NCBI GenBank assembly: GCA_019635015.1
Contig: JAHCAG010000020.1
Coordinates: 1-56,198 of the forward strand
Length of the DNA stretch: 56,198 nucleotides
Direction of reading: 5' to 3'
Source: Burkholderiales bacterium
GTDB taxonomy: Bacteria > Pseudomonadota > Gammaproteobacteria > Burkholderiales > SG8-41
Of the stretch, positions 35,213 through 42,897 are shown piece after piece (within the stretch, counting starts at the first letter, position 1; each line of letters opens with the position of its first letter). Made by a program: the position numbers and the translations under genes. The notes under the pieces were generated by a model. That model was not told where the DNA came from. It saw nothing but the letters and a program-made list of their open reading frames with translations, and did not search any database.

Positions 35213-35740
35213 GTGAAAACGCTGTCCACTGCATCATTAGTGGCGCCAGCGTCGTCAAACTCTCTTCTACGAGAACCCTGCATTACCGACGGCGCGGCCA
35301 TCCATGGGCTGATCCGCGCCTGTCCGCCGCTGGATCTGAATTCGCCGTACGCCTACCTGCTGCTGTGTGCCCATCATGCCGGCAGTTGCGTGGTCTCCGA
35401 GCAGGACGGCGAAATCACCGGTTTCATATCCGCTTACCGTCTGCCGGATCAGGCAGATACCGTCTTCATCTGGCAGGTCGCCGTTGCCGCCGCGGCACGC
35501 GGGCAGGGCCTGGCGCTGCAGATGCTTGACCACCTGCTGGCACGGCCGGCACTGGCCGGCTGCCGCCGGCTGGAAACCACGGTGACCCCTTCGAATGCCG
35601 CCTCGCGGCGGGTATTTGAAACACTGGCAACACGCCTGAACGCGCGCTGTACCGAGCGCATTTTTTTTTCCAGGGAGGACTTCCAGGATCCGCATCACGA
35701 GCCCGAGATGCTGATTGTCATCGGCCCATGGACAACATGA
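35213..35740 (+). CDS. ectA: L-2,4-diaminobutyrate acetyltransferase
   Basis: 175-residue GNAT acetyltransferase, second enzyme of ectoine synthesis; it makes N-gamma-acetyl-diaminobutyrate from diaminobutyrate and acetyl-CoA. EctA signatures are IHGLIRACPPLDLNSPYAYLLLC, FIWQVAVAAAARGQGLALQML (the acetyl-CoA loop) and TVTPSNAASRRVF. The start is GTG 35213; no in-frame ATG fits. ectB follows 37 bp later. The ectABCD order is standard; no ask or ectR gene is adjacent. Confidence 0.95.
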   Translation: MKTLSTASLVAPASSNSLLREPCITDGAAIHGLIRACPPLDLNSPYAYLLLCAHHAGSCVVSEQDGEITGFISAYRLPDQADTVFIWQVAVAAAARGQGLALQMLDHLLARPALAGCRRLETTVTPSNAASRRVFETLATRLNARCTERIFFSREDFQDPHHEPEMLIVIGPWTT

Positions 35741-35777
35741 GCCGGACTGGATCAACCGGGCAGAGGAGAGTCATAAC

Positions 35778-37091
35778 ATGAACCTTAAAATTTTTGACCG
35801 CATGGAATCGGAAGTGCGCGGGTACATCCGCTCCTTCCCCACGATATTCGACAAGGCGCGGGGGTCGAAGCTGATCGACGAGGCGAACAACAGCTACATC
35901 GATTTCTTCGCCGGCGCCGGCACGCTCAACTACGGGCATAACAACCCTGTGATCAAGCAGGAGATGCTGAATTACCTCGAGTCCGACGGCGTGATCCACG
36001 GCCTCGACATGGCCACCGTCGCCAAGAAGGAAATGCTGGAGGCTTTCGAGCGCATCATCCTCAAGCCGCGCGGCATGAACTACAAGCTGCAGTTTCCGGG
36101 GCCCACCGGCACCAATGCCGTGGAGGCTTCGCTGAAGCTGGCGCGCCTGGTCAAGGGGCGCAGCAACATCGTCTCCTTCACCCACGGTTTCCACGGCGTC
36201 AGCGGCGCTTCGCTGGCGGCGACCGCCAATGCCAAGTACCGCGATGCCGCGGGCGCGCCGCTCGACAACACCACTTTCATGCCCTACGACGGTTATCTCG
36301 GCAAGGGCGTCAACACCATCGAATACCTGGAGCGCATGGTCGCGGACCGCAGCAGCGGCATGGACCATCCCGCGGCGGTGATCGTCGAAACCGTGCAGGG
36401 CGAAGGCGGCGTCAATGTCGCCAGCTTCGCCTGGTTGCGCGCGCTGGAGCAGGTCTGCCGCCGCCACGACATGCTGCTGATCGTCGATGACATCCAGATG
36501 GGCTGCGGGCGCACCGGATGTTTTTTCAGTTTCGAGGAAGCCGGCATTTCGCCGGACATCGTCACGCTGTCCAAGTCGATCAGTGCCTACGGCCTGCCGA
36601 TGGCGCTGGTGCTGCTGAAGCCGGAAATCGACATCTGGAAACCGGGCGCGCACAACGGCACCTTCCGCGGCAACAACCTCGCCTTCGTCACCGCGCGCGC
36701 GGCGCTGATGCATTACTGGAGCGATGACGCTTTCCAGGAGGCGGTGCGCCGCAAGGGTGTCATCATGCGCAACTGGCTGGAGCACATTGCCGCGGATTAT
36801 CCGACCGGCGAATTCGAGGTGCGCGGCCGCGGCATGATCCAGGCGCTGGCGTCGACCGATACGCAGCTTGCGGACCGCATTGCCAAACGCTGTTTCGAGA
36901 ATGGCCTGGTGATCGAAACTTCCGGCGCCGATGACGTGCTGAAACTGATGCCGGCGCTGACCATCGACGAGAAGCTGCTGTGCCAGGGTCTCGACATCGT
37001 CGAGGACAGCGTGGCGCAGGTGCTTGAGGTGCCGCGGGTGCAGGGGCGGGACCGCAAGATCAAGTACATCAATTTCCGGGCCGCGCGATGA
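35778..37091 (+). CDS. ectB: Diaminobutyrate--2-oxoglutarate transaminase
   Basis: PLP-dependent class III aminotransferase of about 437 residues that makes L-2,4-diaminobutyrate from aspartate semialdehyde and glutamate, the first committed step of ectoine synthesis. EctB features: MNLKIFDRMESEVRGYIRSF, FPGPTGTNAVEASLKLAR, VIVETVQGEGGVNVAS, and the Schiff-base Lys266 in TLSKSISAYGLPMAL. ATG 35778 follows AGAGGAGAG. It overlaps ectC by 4 bp (ATGA). Confidence 0.97.
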   Translation: MNLKIFDRMESEVRGYIRSFPTIFDKARGSKLIDEANNSYIDFFAGAGTLNYGHNNPVIKQEMLNYLESDGVIHGLDMATVAKKEMLEAFERIILKPRGMNYKLQFPGPTGTNAVEASLKLARLVKGRSNIVSFTHGFHGVSGASLAATANAKYRDAAGAPLDNTTFMPYDGYLGKGVNTIEYLERMVADRSSGMDHPAAVIVETVQGEGGVNVASFAWLRALEQVCRRHDMLLIVDDIQMGCGRTGCFFSFEEAGISPDIVTLSKSISAYGLPMALVLLKPEIDIWKPGAHNGTFRGNNLAFVTARAALMHYWSDDAFQEAVRRKGVIMRNWLEHIAADYPTGEFEVRGRGMIQALASTDTQLADRIAKRCFENGLVIETSGADDVLKLMPALTIDEKLLCQGLDIVEDSVAQVLEVPRVQGRDRKIKYINFRAAR

Positions 37092-37480
37092 TCGTCCGCA
37101 GCATCGACGACATCCGCGGCACGGCGCAGGAGGTGGCTGCGCCCAACTGGGTCAGCCGCCGCCTGCTGCTGGCGCGAGACGGCATGGGGTTTTCTTTCCA
37201 CGAGACCACCATCTTCGCCGGCACCGAGACCCACATCCATTACCGCAACCATCTCGAAGCGGTGTTCTGCGTGGCGGGCGAGGGCGAGATCGAGACCGTT
37301 GCCGACGGCATGAAATATGCGATCCGGCCGGGGGTGATGTATGCGCTCGACCGGCATGACGAACATTATCTGCGCGCGCGCAGCGAGCTGAAGCTGGTCT
37401 GCGTCTTCAATCCGCCGCTGACCGGCCGCGAGGTGCACGACGAGGAGGGCGTCTATCCGCTGCCGGCGGAAACGGCCTGA
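37088..37480 (+). CDS. ectC: L-ectoine synthase
   Basis: 130-residue cupin that cyclises N-gamma-acetyl-diaminobutyrate to ectoine. Features: MIVRSIDDIRGTAQEV, the cupin motif THIHYRNHLEAVFCVAGEGE, YALDRHDEHYLRARSELKLV and CVFNPPLTGREVHDEEGVYP. It is translationally coupled to ectB (overlap 37088-37091) and followed by ectD after 24 bp. Confidence 0.97.
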   Translation: MIVRSIDDIRGTAQEVAAPNWVSRRLLLARDGMGFSFHETTIFAGTETHIHYRNHLEAVFCVAGEGEIETVADGMKYAIRPGVMYALDRHDEHYLRARSELKLVCVFNPPLTGREVHDEEGVYPLPAETA

Positions 37481-37504
37481 CCCGAACAGAGGAGAAACGA
37501 ATCC

Positions 37505-38410
37505 ATGGTACTGGTATCCGATATCTATCAATCCCGCACCGACAACGAAGCGGCGATCATCCTGCGCCAGGATCCGGTGGTTTATCCCGGGCCGCATGCG
37601 AAGGGCGAATTCGCGCTGTCCGAACACCAGCTGCGCAGCTACCGCAAGAACGGCTTCATCCAGCTGCGCGGCCTGCTGTCGGAGGAGGAGATCGTCGGAC
37701 TGTTGCGCGAGGCGCACAATCTCGCGGCAACAAGCGGCGAAGGCAGGCTGCCGGAAGCGGTGTTTGAACCCGGCGACGATGTGGTGCGTTCGGTGTTCCG
37801 GGTGCACGGCCTCAATGCCGTGTTCGAGCGCCTGATGCGGGACGGCCGCCTGCTCGATGTGGCGCGACAGATCCTCGGCAGCGAGGTCTACATCCACCAG
37901 TCCCGGCTCAACCTGAAGCCCGGTTTTGCCGGCAAGGAGTTCTACTGGCATTCGGATTTCGAGACCTGGCACATCGAGGATGGCATGCCGCGGATGCGTG
38001 CGCTGAGCTGCGTGGTGCTGCTGACCGAAAACAACGAATTCAACGGTCCGCTGATGCTGGTGCCCGGCTCGCACATGCATTACATCTCCTGCATCGGGCA
38101 GACGCCACAGGATCATTACAAGCAGTCGCTGCGCAAGCAGGAATACGGCGTGCCGGATGACACCAGCCTCGGTTTCCTGGTGCAGCGCGGCGGCCTGCAG
38201 TCGACCAAGGGGCCGGCGGGCTCGGTGGTGTTTTTCGACTGCAACACGATGCACGGTTCGAACAGCAACATCTCGCCTTTTCCGCGGGCCAACCTGTTCT
38301 TCGTCTATAACAGCGTCGACAACCGGCTCGGCGATCCGCGCGGCGGCCTGCAGCCGCGGCCGGAGTTCATCGCCGCGCGTGAAGAGGCGCCCGTGCTGCA
38401 GCGGCTGTAA
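37505..38410 (+). CDS. ectD: Ectoine 5-hydroxylase
   Basis: 301-residue Fe(II)/2-oxoglutarate dioxygenase that converts ectoine to 5-hydroxyectoine. The iron site is visible: His and Asp in FYWHSDFETWH and the distal His in NTMHGSNSNISP. The EctD signature region around that HxD (37944-37990) and FFVYNSVDN are typical. ATG 37505 has a GAGGAGA ribosome site. Presence of ectD means the cell can make hydroxyectoine, often tied to heat and desiccation as well as salt. A hairpin follows the stop. Confidence 0.97.
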   Translation: MVLVSDIYQSRTDNEAAIILRQDPVVYPGPHAKGEFALSEHQLRSYRKNGFIQLRGLLSEEEIVGLLREAHNLAATSGEGRLPEAVFEPGDDVVRSVFRVHGLNAVFERLMRDGRLLDVARQILGSEVYIHQSRLNLKPGFAGKEFYWHSDFETWHIEDGMPRMRALSCVVLLTENNEFNGPLMLVPGSHMHYISCIGQTPQDHYKQSLRKQEYGVPDDTSLGFLVQRGGLQSTKGPAGSVVFFDCNTMHGSNSNISPFPRANLFFVYNSVDNRLGDPRGGLQPRPEFIAAREEAPVLQRL

Positions 38411-38416
38411 CCGGAC

Positions 38417-38434
38417 CCGCTCCACAGGGAGCGG
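38417..38434 (+). terminator. Hairpin after ectD
   Basis: A 7-bp stem CCGCTCC/GGAGCGG with loop ACAG begins 7 bp after the ectD stop. There is no U-tract, so it is a weak terminator or an mRNA 3'-end stabiliser for the ectoine transcript. Confidence 0.5.
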
Positions 38435-38502
38435 CGGGCCGGGGCCTTGCATATAATCCGGGCTCCGGCCGTGGTCGCGCGCCGTACTGTCAGGAGAACC
38501 CG

Positions 38503-39594
38503 TTGAGAACATGTTTCAGCGTGCTGCTGCTGGGCCTTTTGCCGGCCCTAGCCGCAGCGCAGGGCAAAAATCCGGAGTTGCTGTTCCAGGAAGTCTCACG
38601 CAGCATCGTCACCATCCAGGCGCTGGACAAGGCCGGCAACATCACCGGCCTCGGCAGCGGCGTGGTCACCGCGCCGGGTGCGGTGGTCACCAACTGCCAT
38701 GTGCTGGAAGGCGGCACGCAGTTTTCGGTGATCAGCGGCAAGACCATGCACAGGGGAGAGCTGCGCGCGGCCGACCAGGAACGCGACCTCTGCGAACTGC
38801 AGGTCTCCACGCTGAATGCGCCGCGGGTGCCGCTGTATACCAGCCGCCTGCGCGTCGGCCAGCGGGTGTATGCGATCGGCGCTCCGGAGGGGTTGGAGCT
38901 GACCATCAGCGAGGGGCTGGTGTCGAGCATCCGCGAGATTGACGGCGCGCAGTACATCCAGACTTCGGCGCCGATTTCCTCGGGCTCCAGCGGTGGCGGC
39001 CTCTTTGACACCGAGGGGCGGTTGGTCGGACTCACCGCCTTCATCATCACCGAAGGACAGAACCTCAATTTTGCTCTGCCCGCCGCCTGGATCGCCGAAC
39101 TGACCGGGCGTGGCGGCACCGCGCCGACGCTGGCCAACCGCGACGCGGCCAACGAGCAGTGGAAAACCCGCAGCGACGCCCTGCGCGCAAAGCGCGACTG
39201 GGTCGGCCTGCTGGCGACGACACAGCAATGGGTGCGCGCAGTGCCGGCGTCGGTGCAGGCCTGGGTTGCGCTGGGCGAGGCCTACCGGCTGGTCAACCGG
39301 CCGCGAAGAGCAATCACGGCCTACAACCAGGCCCTGAAGATCAACGGCGACAGCTACGAGGCCTGGCTGGGGGCGGGCAGCACGTATCTGGCACTGAACC
39401 AGTATGACCGTGCGGTGGAGGCATCACAGGAGGCCCTGCGCCTGAAGGCGGATGATCTCGATGCCTTGCTGCAGCTGGGGGCGTCCTATTTCAGCCAGAA
39501 CCAGCGCGCGCGGGTGCGCGAGGTGCATGCGCGGATCGAAAAAATCAATGGACAGGCCGCGCGCGAGTTTGCAAAGAGGTTTGTAAGTAATTGA
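38503..39594 (+). CDS. Exported trypsin-like serine protease with C-terminal TPR repeats
   Basis: 363 residues. A signal peptide covers residues 1-19 (FSVLLLGLLPALAAA, cleavage near AQG). A trypsin-fold domain has the catalytic His in VVTNCHVLEGG, Asp in ERDLCELQV, and Ser in SSGSSGGGLFDTEGRL (the usual GNSGGP is here GSSGGG). About residues 230-350 form TPR-like helices with AWVALGEAYRLVNRPRRAI and AWLGAGSTYLALNQYDRAV. The start is TTG 38503 after CAGGAGAA. It probably acts in the periplasm in quality control; unlike DegP there is no PDZ domain. An AT-rich tract overlaps its stop. Confidence 0.85.
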   Translation: MRTCFSVLLLGLLPALAAAQGKNPELLFQEVSRSIVTIQALDKAGNITGLGSGVVTAPGAVVTNCHVLEGGTQFSVISGKTMHRGELRAADQERDLCELQVSTLNAPRVPLYTSRLRVGQRVYAIGAPEGLELTISEGLVSSIREIDGAQYIQTSAPISSGSSGGGLFDTEGRLVGLTAFIITEGQNLNFALPAAWIAELTGRGGTAPTLANRDAANEQWKTRSDALRAKRDWVGLLATTQQWVRAVPASVQAWVALGEAYRLVNRPRRAITAYNQALKINGDSYEAWLGAGSTYLALNQYDRAVEASQEALRLKADDLDALLQLGASYFSQNQRARVREVHARIEKINGQAAREFAKRFVSN

Positions 39595-39640
39595 TTTTAT
39601 TAAATATTTTTTGTTCCTCTGGCGGCCCTTCAAACTCCTC

Positions 39641-39669
39641 TTGACGCTGCTGCGGGCATTACGTATAAC
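39641..39669 (+). promoter_or_regulatory. Promoter of the cold-shock gene
   Basis: TTGACG (39641-39646) and TATAAC (39664-39669) are spaced by 17 bp. The start point would be near 39676, leaving a leader of about 140 nt before the ATG at 39818. Long leaders are usual for cspA-type genes and mediate cold-dependent stability and translation. I see no defined riboswitch. Confidence 0.65.
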
Positions 39670-39817
39670 GGCGACGCGTGTTTGGTTTCTAAGTACTTGA
39701 AAGTTAGCGGTTCCCGCGTGTGCAGTTTGTGGTGTACGTACTTTTGGGGCTGTGAGATTTAAATACGATGCTCGGCGCAAGCCGGAAATTATCAATCCTC
39801 AAAAGGAAATACACATC

Positions 39818-40024
39818 ATGGCAACCGGTACTGTTAAGTGGTTCAACGACGCAAAAGGTTTTGGTTTCATCACCCCGGACGGTGGCGGTGAAGACCTGTT
39901 TGCCCATTTCTCGGGCATCAACATGAACGGCTTCAAAACCCTGAAAGAAGGCCAGAAGGTGACGTTTGACATCACCGCCGGCAACAAGGGCAAGCAACAG
40001 GCGAGCAACATCCAGGCTGCCTAA
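39818..40024 (+). CDS. cspA: Cold-shock protein, CspA family
   Basis: 68-residue single-stranded nucleic-acid-binding beta-barrel. RNP1 is KGFGFIT and RNP2 is LFAHFSGI, in the usual order after [12 protein letters not shown]. It acts as an RNA chaperone. ATG 39818 is preceded by AAAGGAAA. Its long leader and strong terminator make it a self-contained unit between the protease and earP. Confidence 0.95.
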   Translation: MATGTVKWFNDAKGFGFITPDGGGEDLFAHFSGINMNGFKTLKEGQKVTFDITAGNKGKQQASNIQAA

Positions 40025-40041
40025 GCCGGATCGAGCTGCAG

Positions 40042-40070
40042 AAAAACCGGGCGCAAGCCCGGTTTTTTTT
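40042..40070 (+). terminator. Rho-independent terminator of cspA
   Basis: The stem ACCGGGC/GCCCGGT with a GCAA tetraloop is followed by eight Ts, 18-46 bp after the cspA stop. Confidence 0.92.
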
Positions 40071-40113
40071 CGCCTGCTGCCGGCATCCGCCGCACTGCAT
40101 AATTCCGCCGATC

Positions 40114-41265
40114 ATGATTGCGGGACATTCTGCTTCAGGGACCTGGGACATTTTCTGCCGCGTCGTCGACAATTTCGGTGATGCCGGGGTGTGCTGGCGT
40201 CTGGCGCGCATCCTGCGGCATGAACACGATGGGCAGGTGCGGTTGTGGATCGACGATCCGCAAACTCTCCAGGCACTGTATCCCGCGCTCGATCCGGCAT
40301 TGTCGCGGCAGTCCTGCGAAGGCATCACGGTCTGCCGCTGGCCGCAGGCCGGATTGCCCGCCGATGATGCGGCGGTGGTGATAGAGGCCTTCGGCTGCGG
40401 ATTGCCGGAGGAGTGGATTGCAGGGATTGCGAGAGCGGCGAGGCCGCCGCTCTGGATCATTCTCGAATACCTCAGCGCCGAGGACTGGGTCGATAGCCAC
40501 CACGGCCTGTCATCACCGCATCCGCAGCTGTCCCTGCCACGTTATTTTTTCTTTCCCGGATTCACGTCCGCGACCGGCGGCCTGCCGCGCGAGGCGGATC
40601 TGTTGTCGCGGCGCGACGGTTTCGGCACGGCGGCGCGTCGTGCGTTCTGGAACCGGCTCGGGTTTGACCTGCCGCAGGCACCGGCGGTCTCGCTGTTTGC
40701 CTATGCCGATGCGCCGTTTGCCGGCTTGCTGTCGGCCATGGTGGCGGACGGACGGCCCCTGGTGCTGGCGGTGCCCGAGGGGGCCCCGCTGGCGGCGGTC
40801 CGGAGCTGGCTCGGCGCCGGGAGCACCGCGGGACCGGGTCCCTGGCGGCGGGGCGAGCTCGAAGTGCGCGCATTGCCTTTCCTGCCCCAGGCGCAGTACG
40901 ACGAATTATTGTGGGCCTGCGATCTCAACTTCGTCCGCGGTGAGGATTCCTTCGTGCGCGCGCAATGGGCCGGCCGACCGCTGGTGTGGCAGCCGTACCG
41001 GCAGGACGATGACGCCCACCAGCGCAAGATGGCGGCTTTCCTCCAGCGCTATTGCGCGGACCTGCCGGCGCCCGCTGCCACCGCGCTGCAGGCCTTCTGG
41101 CGGGACTGGAATGCCGCGGGAACCGGTCCTGTGCCCTCTTGGCCGGCGCTGCGGAATGCGGAGGCGGAGCTTGCGCGGCATGCCCTGCGCTGGTCCGCAA
41201 AACTGGCTGATTCCGGAGAACTGGCGGCTCAACTGGTGGAATTTGCGCGCCGCAAGGTAAAATAG
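40114..41265 (+). CDS. earP: EF-P arginine-32 rhamnosyltransferase EarP
   Basis: 383-residue inverting GT-B glycosyltransferase that attaches rhamnose from dTDP-rhamnose to Arg32 of elongation factor P. The EarP signature [22 protein letters not shown] is at residues 11-32; Asp19 and Asp23 correspond to the conserved catalytic aspartates. Further motifs: [28 protein letters not shown], and [21 protein letters not shown] (nucleotide-sugar site). Its substrate, efp, is the next gene 37 bp away, the usual pairing in betaproteobacteria and some gammaproteobacteria. Confidence 0.95.
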   Translation: MIAGHSASGTWDIFCRVVDNFGDAGVCWRLARILRHEHDGQVRLWIDDPQTLQALYPALDPALSRQSCEGITVCRWPQAGLPADDAAVVIEAFGCGLPEEWIAGIARAARPPLWIILEYLSAEDWVDSHHGLSSPHPQLSLPRYFFFPGFTSATGGLPREADLLSRRDGFGTAARRAFWNRLGFDLPQAPAVSLFAYADAPFAGLLSAMVADGRPLVLAVPEGAPLAAVRSWLGAGSTAGPGPWRRGELEVRALPFLPQAQYDELLWACDLNFVRGEDSFVRAQWAGRPLVWQPYRQDDDAHQRKMAAFLQRYCADLPAPAATALQAFWRDWNAAGTGPVPSWPALRNAEAELARHALRWSAKLADSGELAAQLVEFARRKVK

Positions 41266-41302
41266 CGCCTTTTTTACTCCGGTTAATCGAGGGTGCAGGG
41301 AT

Positions 41303-41863
41303 ATGAAAATCGCTCAGGAAATCCGCGCGGGCAACGTGATCATGGTCGGCAAGGACCCGATGGTCGTGCTCAAGGCCGAATTCAGCAAGTCCGGCCGCAA
41401 CGCGTCGGTGGTGAAGATGAAGCTGAAGAACCTGCTGTCCAGTGGCGGCACGGAAACGGTGTACCGCGCCGACGAAAAATTCGATGTGGTGCAGCTGGAG
41501 CGCAAGGAAGTGACTTATTCCTACTTCTCCGAGCCGTCCTACGTGTTCATGGACGCCGAGTTCAACCAGTTCGAGGTGGACAAGGAAAACATGGGGGATG
41601 CGCTGAACTACCTCGAAGACGGCATGGCCTGCGAAGTGACGCTGTATGAAGGCCGTCCGATCTCGGTGGAAATTCCGCAGACGCTGGTGCGCGAGATCAT
41701 CTACACCGAGCCGGCGGTGCGTGGCGACACCTCGGGCAAGGTGCTGAAGCCGGCGAAGCTCTCCACCGGTTTCGAGATCCCGGTGCCGCTGTTCTGTGCC
41801 ACCGGCGACAAGATCGAGATCGATACCCGGACTGGCGAGTACCGCAGCCGCACCAAGGGCTGA
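41303..41863 (+). CDS. efp: Elongation factor P
   Basis: 186-residue EF-P, which rescues ribosomes stalled at polyproline. The KOW-like N-domain loop has KSGRN with Arg32, the residue modified by EarP (rather than the lysine used with EpmA). The C-terminal signature [20 protein letters not shown] [20 protein letters not shown], and [17 protein letters not shown], complete the protein. The R32 form plus adjacent earP is consistent. Terminated by a strong hairpin shared with the convergent rlmJ. Confidence 0.97.
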   Translation: MKIAQEIRAGNVIMVGKDPMVVLKAEFSKSGRNASVVKMKLKNLLSSGGTETVYRADEKFDVVQLERKEVTYSYFSEPSYVFMDAEFNQFEVDKENMGDALNYLEDGMACEVTLYEGRPISVEIPQTLVREIIYTEPAVRGDTSGKVLKPAKLSTGFEIPVPLFCATGDKIEIDTRTGEYRSRTKG

Positions 41864-41886
41864 AACCTCAGCCGGACAGTTTGACG

Positions 41887-41915
41887 AAACGCCGCAGTGC
41901 TCCTGCGGCGTTTTT
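41887..41915. terminator. Terminator between convergent efp and rlmJ
   Basis: The 10-11-bp stem AAACGCCGCAG/CTGCGGCGTTT with loop TGCTC is followed by a T-run on the plus strand, and on the minus strand by a shorter T-rich end. It can terminate efp and probably also rlmJ transcription. Confidence 0.88.
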
Positions 41916-42757
41916 CATTCCCGCACCAGCCATTCGCAGCGCGTGTGGCCCTCCCGCTCCGGGGACAGCGCCCGCCACAGCCAGTCAAGCAGGGGCGGCG
42001 CTTCCCGCTCCAGTCCGAAGGGCGGATTGACGATGATCATGCCGCTGCCGCGGATGTGTTCGGTCCAGTTCTCGGGATGCACCGCCAGCTCCAGCTGCAG
42101 CGTTTCCGGCAGGCCGGCGGCCTGCAGGCTGCGGGCAAAGGCTTCCATCGCGGACTGCGCCATCAGCGGATACCAGACGGCGATCATGCCGCCGGCGAAG
42201 CGCCTGTGCGCCTCGCGGACCGCGCGGACGACCCGTCCGAATTCGTCAGCCTGGTCGAAGGCGGCATCGATGAAGGTCAGGCCGCGGCGTTCCTGCGGCG
42301 GCAGGAAGGCGCGCAGCGACCGGAAGCCGTCCTGGTTGTGGATGGCGGTATGGCGCACGCCGGCGAACACCGCCTTCAGCGCGGCACAGTCATCCTTGTT
42401 CAGTTCACAGAGCACCAGGCGGTCGTTGCCGCGCATCAGGCGGCGGGCAATGCGCGGTGACCCGGGATAGTGCCGCAGGTGGCCGTCAGGATTATCGGCG
42501 CGCACCGCTTCGAGGTAGGGCTGCAGTGTCTCCGGCGCATCGCTGCGTGCCCATACGCGTGCGATACCCAGCCGCCATTCACCGGTTTTTTGCGACCACG
42601 CATGGTTCAGGTCGTAAAGACCCAGGCCGGCGTGGGTGTCGAGCACGCAGAACGGCTTGTCTTTTCTGGCCAGCGCGACCAGCAGGCGGGTGAGTATCGC
42701 GTGTTTGAAGACGTCCGCAACATTGCCGGCGTGAAACTGGTGACGGTAGGAAAGCAT
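41915..42757 (-). CDS. rlmJ: RlmJ-family 23S rRNA m6A2030 methyltransferase with altered catalytic motif
   Basis: 280 residues. The start MLSYRHQFHAGNVADVFKHA is an unmistakable RlmJ N-terminus, with the AdoMet region VLDTHAGLGLYDL and the family's C-terminal GSGMIIVNPPFGLE. RlmJ methylates N6 of A2030 in 23S rRNA. The catalytic motif IV, D-P-P-[YF] in N6-adenine methyltransferases, reads D-A-A-F here (LTFIDAAFDQADEF). That loses both prolines that position the target amine. Everything else is intact, so the protein may be inactive, altered in activity, or an RNA-binding relic. Confidence 0.88.
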   Translation of the reverse strand: MLSYRHQFHAGNVADVFKHAILTRLLVALARKDKPFCVLDTHAGLGLYDLNHAWSQKTGEWRLGIARVWARSDAPETLQPYLEAVRADNPDGHLRHYPGSPRIARRLMRGNDRLVLCELNKDDCAALKAVFAGVRHTAIHNQDGFRSLRAFLPPQERRGLTFIDAAFDQADEFGRVVRAVREAHRRFAGGMIAVWYPLMAQSAMEAFARSLQAAGLPETLQLELAVHPENWTEHIRGSGMIIVNPPFGLEREAPPLLDWLWRALSPEREGHTRCEWLVRE

Positions 42758-42897
42758 GGCCGGGATTAGAACACATGCGCCGCAGGCCTGCTGTCACCCG
42801 GCGGGGAAAAACGGCTACACTCGGCGTAAACACATTGCGCCGCTGCGGATGCAGGGCAATGGCCGGCCTCAGATGACAATGATTGCGGGGAGATCGC

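Noticed and set aside
39676..39817. A metabolite riboswitch in the cspA leader
   Set aside because: No known aptamer consensus is seen; a long leader alone is normal for cold-shock genes.
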